In this document: positions 54,581 to 64,000 of the stretch, in pieces | How positions within the stretch are numbered: the first letter of the stretch is position 1 | How the letters are laid out: each line of letters begins with the position of its first letter | Source of the DNA: Triatoma infestans | Lineage: Eukaryota > Arthropoda > Insecta > Hemiptera > Reduviidae | Length of the DNA: 64,000 bases | Assembly (NCBI GenBank): GCA_011037195.1 | Contig: JAAEAF010000392.1 | Span: 1-64,000, forward strand | Direction of reading: 5' to 3' | Position numbers and translations under genes: made by a program | The notes under the pieces: model-generated | What the model was told of the DNA's origin: nothing | Seen by the model: only the letters and a program-made list of their open reading frames with translations | The model's database searches: none

Positions 54581-55280
54581 CTTTTTACTTTCTCTTACTA
54601 CTTGCTGTTAGAGGAAATATTATAATCCTATCAAATTTTTGATATAGAATTTTTCACCGGAAGTACACGTTTTGATGTCCTGGTGCTCCGAAAAAGTGAT
54701 CTCTAGTAATTGGTCTGAGAATGTGTGTTTTGTTCAGCATAACTCAAAACCGGAAGATCGAAGAAAGTTTAAATTTGATATTTCCGGGAGTTATATCCAG
54801 GTTCCTTAAGTTTTCGATCAAAATTGGTGAATCGGATCAGTATAACTTTACTAAATGGATTTTTTTTCCTTTTTAAGGATTTTCTCGAAAAAGGCTGTAA
54901 CGATTTTCTTTAAACTCGTCACACTAACTACACATATTAGGTGATTTAACTTTTATTTGAACCATTTTTCCGGAAGAATGCAATTCGGGAAGGTTTTGGT
55001 GGAGGGGTAGTGCTAAGTTTAGAATATGATTCTATCTACTATATAATATTAATTAGAATTAAATGTGTTGCCGAAAGTCCAAGTTTGAAGATAATCGCTT
55101 GAACGGAAGTGCGGCATTACTGTTCAGTTGTTGTTTTTTTTACAGGATTTATGATTTTCACCATGAAGGCACCAAGAAAGTAAATGAATTTCGTCAAACT
55201 TGGTATTACTATCACTTTGAAATTTTGAAACTTTTTTTGAAAGTTTTTGGGAGAGGGATGTAATTGTGCTTGTAGATTGT
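54581..55280 (-). repeat. RepA copy, two inner blocks
   Basis: ACTTTCTCTTACTACTTGCTG terminus, TTTTTCACCGGAAGTACACG, GTTCAGCATAACTCAAAACCGG, then inner blocks to GAACGGAAGTGCGGC and the start of the last block. Confidence 0.7.
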
Positions 55281-55600
55281 AATTGTAGATTCTTATGGTA
55301 ATTTCGGTTGATTGAATTTGTCCAAAATCTTATTTTCGAATCCCCTGATAGAACTAAAGTAATATCAAGTGTTATTATTTTGTAAATACACCTATGTACA
55401 TATATATATATACCATTTTCTACAAATCTTCTCTTAGAATTCACCGGACTTCAAAAAAAATATATGTAATTCTAGTAAAAATTCAACATCGAAAAAAAAT
55501 CTGTTATGAATGCAACATTTCCACTACAAAACAGTAAGTGAAAGACGTATGGACAGTTGAATATGTGATTGGATCCGCAACTCTGTGGATAACATCTATG
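55281..55600 (+). repeat. RepA fragment
   Basis: GTAATTTCGGTTGATTGAATT, then diverged blocks. The minus 106-codon frame at 55124-55444 crosses repeat junctions and is chance. Confidence 0.45.
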
Positions 55601-55845
55601 ATTTTATCCGTCATAACATGGCTACATTTGTTGGTTCTAGAGGTTTCGAATTCTCTTCAATTGTCAGAATAGGGTAATAAAGTTCGTGAAGAGAATTGAC
55701 TTCCATTTTATATTTCTAGCAAGCACTATACTGGTTGATTGAATACAACTAATAGCGAACTTAGTAGCTGGATTCTAACGATGGATTAGAATCCGAAACC
55801 TGTTGGGACTAACAAAGTGACGAGGCATGCTACGTCGGATAAAAT
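55601..55845. mobile_element. Fold-back element FB3, second copy
   Basis: Inverted ends ATTTTATCCGTCATAACATG and CATGCTACGTCGGATAAAAT. A plus-strand core near 55782-55820 reads CTAACGA (one change from CTGANGA), a GGAT/ATCC stem and GAAAC. A minus-strand core near 55640-55670 reads CTGACAA with GAAAC. Both cores are damaged. Matches 15592-15912 in layout. Confidence 0.6.
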
Positions 55846-56860
55846 AATAGATAGATATTATTACAAACAATGTACGGTCTACATGAGAAGCCGAATAATA
55901 ACAAAACTAACCAATATACGAATATTCTAAAAATTTCCCCTGTTATTGGAATAAAATGGCCAATTTTTGAAGGAAGTATTATTCTTAAAATCTTAGAAGT
56001 GAGATTCTAGGGACAATACTTCTGGATGATACTACTGTATCATTATATAAGTACTTTTACTTAATAAAAGAAGTTTATAGAAATTAATAAGTGCTTAAAT
56101 AGAAAATCGCGGAATACTGAAAAATACTTTTCAACAAAAGACATACTCACTTATTTGTTAAAACGATTTAGAAGTTTCTATTGAGAATTTATTGAGATAA
56201 TATTTTAATTATTAAATGCACCTTGAAAAATTGTTTGAATTATAAAAATAAAACAATAAAAAAAATACTAACAATGGTTTGTAAATGTCTATTTAAAGAT
56301 ACGTAGTAGGTATTTATTTTTTTTCAAACGGGACATGGATGAAGATGAGTATGGCGCCTAACGAAGCGCTACTTTGACATTCCTCATCCAAACAGGAAAT
56401 ACTGTCCTTAATACAAACACAATTTCTATAGAATTATTATTATGTTGGCCTAAATTATTTTTCTCTTGTAATTTTTCTTGAAAGGGAAAACTGTCAACTT
56501 ATTTGCTTTCCTGGTAAATCTATTCTGTTTTCTCTCAAGGAAAAACTATGCAAAATAAATTTGTCTAGCAATATTGAAATAATATGATTTGAATTTAACT
56601 AAATAAGATTATTTTTTGGTTTTTCAATGATTCTTTGGAGATATTTTGAAAATAAGGAATTTCTAAGAAAAAATGCATATTACGTGCTGGTATTTGTTAC
56701 ATACTCGTATGTATCCTACTTACAAATTTTTAAAGGATACATAATGGTTTGTTTACCAAATATTTGGATTGATTGCAAACCTATTCTGAAAAAACACCCA
56801 CACCAATTTCACCTACCGTTATAGTTATCACAGTTATATTTGACAAATGGCACATAGCAC
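55846..56860. other. Unique AT-rich DNA
   Basis: No gene or named repeat. The frame at 56627-56824 (65 codons, aromatic-rich) has no support. Confidence 0.35.
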
Positions 56861-57388
56861 TCCTATTAATGCCCAAAACAAAAATTGAAATAACAGTTTA
56901 GAGTTAAAGCGTGACAGATATCTCTAAAGTCTTTTTTTCCGAAAATAAGATGCGAAGTTTATAAGAAAAATCGTTATAGTCGTTTTCACAATCCGCCCCC
57001 CCCCCAAACTCAGAAAACTGTTCTATAATTTCGCACTTCTGATAAAAAGGAGATTAGTTAGATAAAGAGGATCAAAGTTAGAATTTTAGTAATGCATTTA
57101 AATGTACTTCAACAATATACAGATGATAAAGAAGTGTACATCGTATTGATTACTAATTGGATTTGTCATGTGCCAAATCGATTGCTAAAAATCAATATTA
57201 AAACAAATTTTTGTCTAATATAATTGATTACGATTCTAGATTTAATGATTAATTTATTTTTTTTTCATTTCTAAGGGAGATTACATGAATAATCAATTTT
57301 TCCCATGTAGTCCCCCTTACAATTTCGAATATTTAAAAAGGTTATTCCTTTAGTATAACCCTTCATAAGCCCCAGCTCCGTCGAAAAA
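56861..57388 (+). repeat. RepA subfamily fragments, diverged
   Basis: AAAGCGTGACAGATATCTC, the C-run at 56996-57005, GCACTTCTGATAAAAAG; the rest is AT-rich. Confidence 0.4.
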
Positions 57389-57400
57389 TACAAAGTTATA

Positions 57401-57656
57401 AAAAGATAAAAAAAAACCTATGGCACAACCGCCCATGAAGGGCCAAGGCTTGCCAGACGGCGATTTAAATAGGGGTGGCGTGTGGTAAGCACGCCGCAGT
57501 TCCCACACCGTTTAGTTCCGGTCTTCGCTACCTAGGGCGCTACTAACTGTAGCTTCCCACTTTTTATCACGATGCTGGGTCAACACAGACTTTGCCTTGA
57601 TGGGAATTCTCGCACGAAAGGTTAGTGCGCTAGCCACTAGACCAACGCGTGAGGAC
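57401..57656 (-). mobile_element. SINE-2 copy with perfect 12-bp target duplication
   Basis: Flanked by TACAAAGTTATA (57389-57400 and 57657-57668). The tRNA-Glu-like head is at the right (GTCCTCACGCGTTGGTCTAG on the minus strand). The body ends GGTTGTGCCATAGG followed by a T-rich tail. This copy fixes the exact start of the SINE-2 family. Confidence 0.93.
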
Positions 57657-57689
57657 TACAAAGTTATATGTACTGTTTAAATTAAAGAT

Positions 57690-58588
57690 AAAAAAAAAAA
57701 ATCTAGTGTGAAACACTCACACGCCTTTCTCTTAATCCGCTTAATACAGTTCTATATAAAATTACAAATTTTCTTTAAATTTCAAAGTTTGATCATATGT
57801 ATCAGGTGGTGAAGAGAACATGTCTTAACTTAGGCAGGTAGAGAACATATTGTAGAGACCGAGCGCCATTAGTACTGAACAAACAATATGAATTTTAATG
57901 TCTCAGATTACTTAAAAAACAACATAAAAACAAATTTTTTGTAAAAAAAAAATGTTACAGATAAAAGAAATTGGTTTATATCTGTCCACTTAGCATACCA
58001 AGTTTAAAGGAAATCCTTATAGACAGTTTTCGAGAAAATTCCAAAAAAAACTGAAAAAAACTTATTCTATAAAATCGTACTTCCGGCTAACCTATTTTTC
58101 TTCAAATTACCAATTTGGTTGGGCTATTTATTTAATTAGGGTGGTGTTACTTTAGAGGAAAGCATATTGTTACTGTTCCCCAAAACCCCCGAAAAAAATC
58201 AATTTTTCCCTGGAAAAATGAAAGTGAAAATAAAAGTGATAGGTAGGTATTTATATAAATAAATAATTTAAAGAAAATGCGTTGGATCATTTTCGAGAAA
58301 ATCGCGAAAAACTGAGAAAAAAAACCAGTAAAGTCACACTTTCGTGAGATATATTCTGGCCGAAACCTGCTAGACAGATTACAAAAAACGAAAGTAATAA
58401 CTAAACTAAATACTAAGTTTCAGCTTCCTATAAATGTTTGTTTGTTAGAGATATTTTGTTCACAGACAGACAGACACACACAAACACGCAACATTCTCTA
58501 AAAACATTTTTGACTTACTCAGGGGACTTCAAATCATTACTTTCTCATACTGGGCGTAAGAGAAAGTAACTAAAACTTGAATATAATT
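57690..58588 (+). repeat. RepA subfamily copy
   Basis: ATCTAGTGTGAAACACTCACAC start, GTACTTCCGGCTAACC, GTCACACTTTCGTGAG, (CA)n-like ACACACACAAACACG, and terminus TCATACTGGGCGTAAGAGAAAGT. Confidence 0.75.
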
Positions 58589-58675
58589 GTACTGTAGTCC
58601 AAAAGACTGCGCTTTCATCAATCCCAAATAAGATTTCAATGTATCATATATTATATAAACAACTAAACAAAAACA

Positions 58676-59667
58676 ATCTGGTGTGAAACACTCACACAAC
58701 TTTCTCTTACTCCAGTTCTCAAAATTAATATTGACAAATTTTTATAGTTTGTGTACCAAATTTAATGAAATTCGTCGAAAACTGAAAAAAACTATTCAGT
58801 AAAAGCGCACTTCCGGTTTACGATTTCCTTCAAACTCGGAATTTTGGCCATCTATTTATTTCTAATTAATTTTGTTTGGATGATAGTATTGTATAATCAA
58901 CTGTGATAGCACTTTAGAGAAAAATATTACCCCAGTCCTCCCCTAAAAGTGTCCTTAAATAAATTTTCCCAGAGAAATGTTTCAAATAAAAGTTGTAGAT
59001 CATTGCATGTTTAGTTTATATACCAAGTTTCAAGAAAATCGTCGGAGCCATTTTTGAGAAAATTGCGAAAAAGAGAAAAAAATCATTTAGTAAAGTGGTA
59101 AAGTAAACGCACTTCCGGTTATCCGATTTTTTCAAACTCGGAATTTCAACAACATATTTAATTGTAATCAACATTATTTATATGACATAATTATCTAATA
59201 AACTGAAATAGCACTTTAGATGAAAACTTAACCCCACTCCTCCCCCAAAAGTGCCCTTAAATGCATTTTCTTGGAGAAATGTTTCAAATAAATGTTGTAG
59301 CTCTTTGTATGTGTGGTTGATGTACGAAGTTTAAAGAAAATCATCGGAGCCGTTTTTGAGAAAATTGCAAAAGAGTAAAAAAATCAACTAGTAAAGTGGT
59401 ACTTCCGTTTGAGGAATTTTGACAGATAACCTAGGGTCAGATCCTATGGTTATACCTAAACAGAATATCAAGTTTCAAATTTCTACGATATTTCGTTTTT
59501 GAGCTATGCTGTTCACATACAACACACACACACACACACAGACCATTTGCTAAAACCCACTTTTTTGGACTCAGGGGACCTCAAAACGGATATTTCCGGT
59601 GAAAACTCGATATCGAAAATTTGACACGATTACAATACTTCCTTATACTAGGAGTAAGAGAAAGTAA
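58676..59667 (+). repeat. RepA reference copy, full length
   Basis: 992 bases and the least diverged copy. The start is ATCTGGTGTGAAACACTCAC with ACTTTCTCTTACTCC at 58699-58713. There are three inner blocks with CACTTCCGGTTTACG (58808), CACTTCCGGTTATCC (59110) and TACTTCCGTTTGAGG (59400). Between them repeat the CCCCAAAAGTGCCCTTAAAT and AATGTTTCAAATAAA blocks. It has (CA)n at 59523-59540, GATATCGAAAATTTGACACG, and ACTAGGAGTAAGAGAAAGT at the end. There is no ORF of note and no obvious target duplication. Confidence 0.9.
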
Positions 59668-59937
59668 TAAGTGTTCTTTCAACAGGATAATACAGAAGGC
59701 ACTGTCATAAATGATATCAAGATTTCTTCCAGTGAAAAATCTGAATGAGGCCATAATAGTGATACGCTAGAATAATAGCGTAACGCTACTAAAAATTAAG
59801 ATTTGTATATAAAAATTTTACCGAATATTTTGCTATTACCCCCTGATTGATCTGTTTGATTATACGAATAATCTCAAAACAAAACAGGTTGTTCGATCTT
59901 CTACATAGATTTACCCATTTATATCACGCGATTTTTT
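59668..59937. other. Spacer
   Basis: Unique AT-rich DNA between two RepA copies in opposite orientation. Confidence 0.4.
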
Positions 59938-60835
59938 TTTACTTTCTCTTACTCCTAGTAAGAGGAAGTATTTGTAATCGTGTCAAATTTTCGATATCGA
60001 GTTTTCACTGGAAATATCCGTTTTGAGGTCTCCTGAGTCCAAAAAAGTGGGTTTTAGCACATGGTCTGTATGCGTATGTGAACAGCATAGCTCAAAAACG
60101 AAAAACCGTAGAAAGTTGAAACTTGATATTCCGTTTAGTTATCACCATGGGATCGGACGGTACGTTATCTGTCAACATACCTCAACCGGAAGTACCACTT
60201 TACTAGTTTTTTTTTTTTTACTTTTTTACGAATTTCTCAAAAATAGCTTCAACGATTTTCTTCAAACTTGGCATATCAACTATACATATAAAGAGCTACA
60301 ACATTTATTTGAAACATTTCTCCGGGAAAATTCATTTAAGGGCACTTTTGGGGGAGGGTTGGAGGTTAGGTTTTTATTTAAAGTGCTATTCCACTTTATT
60401 AGACAATTCTGTCATCTAAATAATGTTAATTAGAATTAAATATGTTTTAGAAATTCCGAGTTTCGGAAAAAAATCGGATGACCGGAAATGCGTTTACTTT
60501 ACCACTTCACTAAATAATTTTTTTTTTCACTTTGTTGCGATTTTCTCAAAAAATGGCTCTAATGATTTTCTTGAAACTTCCTGTACAAAGATCTACAAAT
60601 TTTATTTGAAACGGGATTATGTTTTCACCAAAATGCTATCATAGTTGATAAAGTATAATTTGGATGATAAATTATACAATTGTTATCAATCAAACAAACT
60701 TAATTAGAAATAAAGAGATGGCTAAAATTCCGAGTTTTAAGGAAATTAGTATCTGGCACCGTTTTTACTATAACATTTGTAAATTTTGAGAACTGGAGTA
60801 AGAGAAAGTTGTGCGAGTGTTTCGCACCAGATTTA
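59938..60835 (-). repeat. RepA copy, near full length
   Basis: CTCTTACTCCTAGTAAGAGG hairpin at 59946-59965, TTTTCACTGGAAATATCCG, GAACAGCATAGCTCAAAAAC, three inner blocks (the last deleted), and GAGTGTTTCGCACCAGAT. The 136- and 73-codon plus frames inside are chance. Confidence 0.85.
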
Positions 60836-61610
60836 TTTTTTTTATTAACAAAAGTTTCTCCCAAAAAATAAAAAATTAAAACAATAAAATAAGAAAAATA
60901 AACCTTCCAGTATAATATTAAACCCCCCTCCATTGCTATTGTGAACATAATGTAAACCACGTGACAATTAACGTTAACGGCTTTTGTCTTCTTTTATTTT
61001 CCGTTTTTTTTTTTTTTTTTTTATAACCTGTGCTGTTTTGTTCGGTGGGCGACAAACTAAGTGTGAACTGGGAATCAGACAAGGCTAGGACCTTGTAACG
61101 GGCTATATTCCCTGAGTAATGCTGGTAAAACACTTTTCTTGGCAGGGAGAGGCGCCGGCCGCGGCTCACAGTAAGAAGAGTTTTTAAAAGAGAATTTCAG
61201 ACTGGAGAACAGAAAAAAAAAAAACTGCTTACTAAATAGTTCACATGAAATCTTTCTTTCTTTTTATTTTTTTCTGAAGCTACAATGCTTCTTCTTTTTT
61301 CCCTTGATTCATTCACGTGTGAACGAAAACAAAAATTATAGCATCATTCATTCATATATGATTATTATTTGCGAATAAAATGTTTCTTAAAAATAGTTGT
61401 ATATTTCCTTAATTTTTGATAAGAAATAAAACATTCAAATTCTCTACAGTAGCATTAAAAATTATAATAATTATGGAAATTGACTTCTAACGGAAAATAC
61501 AGTTAGGGAAAAAATATAATCTGGATAAAAAATACCTTCAAGCCACTTTTCTCTTGCTCAATTTAATAATAATATAAAATTAACACATTTTCCTCCAACC
61601 TCTCTGTTAC
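60836..61610. other. Unique AT-rich DNA
   Basis: Segment 61020-61170 is better balanced (TCGGTGGGCGACAAACTAAG, GGAGAGGCGCCGGCCGCGGC) but has no supported frame. No gene seen. Confidence 0.35.
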
Positions 61611-61668
61611 TGGCTGGTAATTAAGATTAAGTATTGCGATCGGGTCAAATTTTCGGAACTAAGTTTTG
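61611..61668 (-). repeat. RepA end fragment, split by a LINE
   Basis: ATTGCGATCGGGTCAAATTTTCGG and ACTAAGTTTT; the copy resumes at about 62738 with ATTTCACCGGAAGTAGATATTT. Confidence 0.7.
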
Positions 61669-62738
61669 ACCGCCTCAAGCCTTCGATAGGGTGTGGCATC
61701 CAGGATTACTGTGGAAGCTAAAGAAATGTCTACCATCAACGTACTACTTACTCATCAAGTCTTATCTATCCGACCGCTACTTTCAGATTAGTTGCGGATC
61801 TGCTACCTCTGACCACTCCGCTGGCCGGCGCCGGAGTATACTCAGGGTAGTATACTTGGTCCGCTTCTGTATACTGTATTCACTTCAGATCCACCAACTT
61901 ATACAAACACTCTTCTTTGCATTACGCTGAATGACACCGCCATCCTTGCATCCAGCTCTGCTCCAATCAATGCCTCCACTCTCTTACAGACTCATTTAAA
62001 TAAAATAGAATCTTGGGCCAAAAAAAATGGCGGATTAAACTCAACCCACAAAAAATGTCAACAAATCATCTTTACTCTGCGTCGTGCCTCCTGTCCTTCA
62101 ATAACCTTCAACTGAATATCACTCTCTACTGCAAACTTGGTTCGCTACCTTGGTATGTACATCGACAGAAGATTAACATGGAATCCACATACGAAACTAA
62201 AAAGACTGGAACTTAACAAACGGAATAAGTTACTACTCAGACTAATAGGAAGACGATCGAAACTACCTCTTGTGCACAAACGACTTATATACAACTGTAC
62301 ACTCAAACCGATGTGGACTTACGGACTTGAACTGTGGGGTTCAACCAAACGCTCAAATTCCCAGAAAATTCAGTCTTTTCAGTCAAAAGTTCTCCGTCAG
62401 ATAACTCTACCCTCCACAACGATCTCAAAATCCCATATGTATCCGAAGCCGTCAAAACTAAATATAAAAAATTCTATGACTCTCTTACTCTCAACTCTAA
62501 TCCTCTTGTTCAAAATCTCGCCTCCACAACTATACCAGTTAATCCACCCTGTCGACTGAGCCGCTGTTGGCCCCGTGATCACCTCCAGCAATAGGAAGTA
62601 ATTCCTGTGAGAGTGTTACCGCTGGGTAGCTTCTCTCCTCGAGCCAATCACGTTATTCATCATCGCACATCACCATATTCACTCATTATATTTATTTATG
62701 TAGATTGTGAATTTCAAATAAAAAATAAAAATAAAAAG
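61669..62738 (+). mobile_element. Jockey-type LINE reverse-transcriptase 3' part, decayed
   Basis: The reading begins inside the reverse transcriptase: AFDRVWHPGLLWKLKKCLPS, YLSDRYFQIS, then a frameshifted region where the catalytic YADD should be, followed by DTAIL (about 61921-61950). Later frames give KKWRIKLNPQK, VRYLGMYIDRRLTWNPHTKL, LKPMWTYGLELWGSTKR and NDLKIPYVSEAVKTKYKKFY, ending near 62595 after RCWPRD. This is the classical Jockey palm-to-C-terminus series. At least three frameshifts make it dead. The 3' end is A-rich (AAAAATAAAAATAAAAAG). It splits a RepA copy; likely flanking duplications (AAGTTTTGA/AAGATTTCA) are imperfect. Confidence 0.9.
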
Positions 62739-63021
62739 ATTTCACCGGAAGTAGATATTTTGAGGTTTGTTGAAGACGAAAAAAAAAAAAGAGAAGTTTT
62801 TATTTTGTGTCTTTTGTGTGAACTTTAAATATTTCAAAAAAGAAAAATTGTAAGAACCTCAAACTAGATATTACTTCTAAGAAACACCACAAAACTTCAA
62901 AAAGTAAGGTTTCCGTCAGAAGTGAAACATTATTGAATGATTTCATCAGTTTTTTTGACATTTTCTTAAAAAAAAAACGACTCCAAACGACTTCCTCTGA
63001 ATTTCACACACTATCACTTTA
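62739..63021 (-). repeat. RepA copy resumed after the LINE
   Basis: ATTTCACCGGAAGTAGATATTT, a damaged central part, ACGACTCCAAACGACTTCC; cut by FB1. Confidence 0.6.
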
Positions 63022-63239
63022 TGTTGTGGTGGTTGGTTCCGCAGAGCTGGAAAGCATCAGAGACATTTTCCGTGGTAGCCTGCTTCATTTTGTGGTCACT
63101 AACAGAGTTAGTGTGAAACTAAGAGTTCCTGTACGAGGGTCTGGTTGGCACCACTGTATGAAAAACGCATCAGAAGCTGGGCCGAAACCGGGACGATGAC
63201 CACAAATGAAGCGGCCTATCACGGAAAATGTCTCTGATC
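63022..63239. mobile_element. Fold-back element FB1, copy 3 (short), with 11-bp target duplication
   Basis: Flanked by CTATCACTTTA (63011-63021 and 63240-63250). Same ends as the other FB1 copies (TGTGGTGGTTGGTTCCGCAG and ATCACGGAAAATGTCTCTGA), but most of both arms and the loop are missing, leaving 218 bases. The ribozyme-like core near 63160-63196 is degraded (GAAGCTGGGCCGAAACCGGG). Confidence 0.8.
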
Positions 63240-63250
63240 CTATCACTTTA

Positions 63251-63640
63251 CTTTGAACAAGTTTTTCAAGGAAATTGTTTTTTTTTTTTGTGGGGGGGAG
63301 GTTCTGATGGAGGGAAAATTAATTTTGCCCATTACTATTTACCCATTTCTTTCATTACTACTTCGGTGTTCTGAGGAATTCGTGACGTTAAATTTCAAAT
63401 GTATTGGGATATGTTTGTGACAATGTTATTGGCATTGTCTTCTGCATTGTAATCATTCCAAATAATATCTGGTACCTCAAGTAGGCACATATTATTGCCC
63501 AATCTGTATAATTATGTTAGAATAATGAGCCAAATTTTAAATTTGAAAGAAAAATAATAATCTATCAATTTTCTAACTGTAGAGAAGAAATTTGTGTAAG
63601 TGTTTCACACCAGATTTTTTTTTAAGTTTACTTGCACTAG
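63251..63640 (-). repeat. RepA subfamily continuation
   Basis: Resumes after FB1 (TTTGAACAAGTTTTTCAAGG, GGGGGGGAGGTTCTGATGG) and ends GTGTAAGTGTTTCACACCAG at 63595-63614. Confidence 0.65.
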
Positions 63641-63845
63641 TGGTAGGGAATAAAATAATTGTTGGCATGTGATTACAGTGTGGAGTCTTGATGTCAGTGG
63701 GTTGATCAAAATCCATGACACTCTTATACACTAGTTAATGAAATTATAAATTTGCCAAATTTTCCTTTAAACTTGAAATTGAGAGGTGAAATAGGAGGTC
63801 AAAGAAAGGTGGCAAAAAAACAAACAAAACCCTTTTACTTTACGG
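63641..63845 (-). repeat. RepA scrap
   Basis: Diverged RepA-like text leading into a LINE tail; no gene. Confidence 0.3.
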
Positions 63846-63989
63846 AGGAGAGGAGACGCCATGGTACACCTAGAAACGAATGGATGGACGGCGTAACGAA
63901 GGCACTGATGGGTGAAAAATCTACGTGAGAAAGGCTGGGAAAACCGCGAATACTGGAAGAAAATTCTGTTGGACAACGGTATGCACTAA
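63846..63989 (+). pseudogene. LINE-derived C-terminal fragment (RTE/CR1-like)
   Basis: Two adjoining frames read HGTPRNEWMDGVTKALMGE (about 63860-63916) and KNLREKGWENREYWKKILLD then NGMH and a stop (63915-63989). This matches the common 'GRPRKRWMDGV ... DREYWRRIV' end of some LINE reverse-transcriptase proteins. One frameshift separates the halves. Upstream sequence is not recognisable and the window ends soon after. Confidence 0.65.
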
Positions 63990-64000
63990 ATAGTGTCAAT

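Noticed and set aside
58676..59667. CRISPR-like array from the regular inner repeats
   Set aside because: Blocks are about 300 bases, diverged, and lie in a eukaryotic transposon; no short direct repeats with unique spacers.
60023..60433. 136-codon open frame on the plus strand
   Set aside because: It lies wholly inside a minus-orientation RepA copy and has no counterpart in better-kept copies; stop-free by chance.

Overview
This window looks like gene-poor, AT-rich nuclear DNA from an animal, most likely an insect or another arthropod. The reasons are the Tc1 and mariner transposases, the non-LTR retrotransposons with RNase H and C-terminal Cys/His motifs, a Helitron helicase remnant, tRNA-headed SINEs, many microsatellites and short (60-80 base) putative introns. 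I cannot name the species. No conserved host protein gene is recognisable. The one host-like coding candidate is a small spliced model on the minus strand (29923-30489).

More than half of the window is made of one roughly 1-kb interspersed repeat, called RepA here. It is present in dozens of full, partial and nested copies in both orientations; reference copies are 58676-59667, 5303-6312 (+), 7258-8275 (-) and 59938-60835 (-). RepA begins with a TCTGGTGTGAAACACTCACA-like end. It carries an inner sequence repeated two or three times, a (CA)n stretch near its right side, and ends in a CTCTTACT/AGTAAGAG hairpin that matches an inverted subterminal motif at its left. Copies often abut head to tail. 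It has no reading frame of its own, and the many 60-140 residue ORFs inside it are chance. The architecture recalls Helentron-associated elements, but this is inference.

Inserted into or between RepA copies are: a Tc1-like element (884-1798); a mariner (35690-36970); a nonautonomous hAT-like element with a perfect 8-bp duplication (19276-21202); an internally deleted Helitron (25643 to about 26500); two MITEs (14744-15247 and 31493-31980) and a relative of the second carrying three 188-bp tandem units (21565-22317); and at least seven 5'-truncated or decayed LINE fragments (12053-13095, 26996-28138, 38254-38880, 40880-41570, 44560-45280, 46463-47326, 61669-62738, plus a tail at 63846-63989). 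Two LINEs have clear target-site duplications that split RepA copies cleanly. There are also three tRNA-headed SINE families and a 28S rRNA fragment (4110-4207).

The most unusual content is a set of small fold-back retroelements (FB1 at 33647-33981, 45345-45730 and 63022-63239; FB2 at about 33040-33225 and 43021-43266; FB3 at 15592-15912 and 55601-55845). Their arms carry hammerhead-ribozyme-like cores (CTGANGA, stem-loop, GAAAC). Similar solo cores lie at 477-513 and 50961-50994. FB1 and FB2 are flanked by 10-16 base duplications. This fits nonautonomous Penelope-like or retrozyme-like elements, although no reverse transcriptase of that class is seen here.

Layout: 1-2060 AT-rich DNA and Tc1; 2080-8280 RepA block with SINEs and the 28S piece; 8280-10250 mostly unique DNA plus SINE-2; 10250-16620 RepA with LINE, MITE and FB3; 16620-25640 mixed, with SINEs, the nested hAT element and the 188-bp array; 25640-29400 Helitron, RepA and LINE; 29400-32870 mostly non-RepA, holding the gene candidate, a composite SINE and a MITE; 32870-36970 RepA, FB1, FB2 and mariner; 36970-43700 decayed LINEs and RepA; 43700-51400 LINEs, FB1 and unique DNA; 51400-64000 mostly RepA with SINE-2, FB3, FB1 and LINE fragments.
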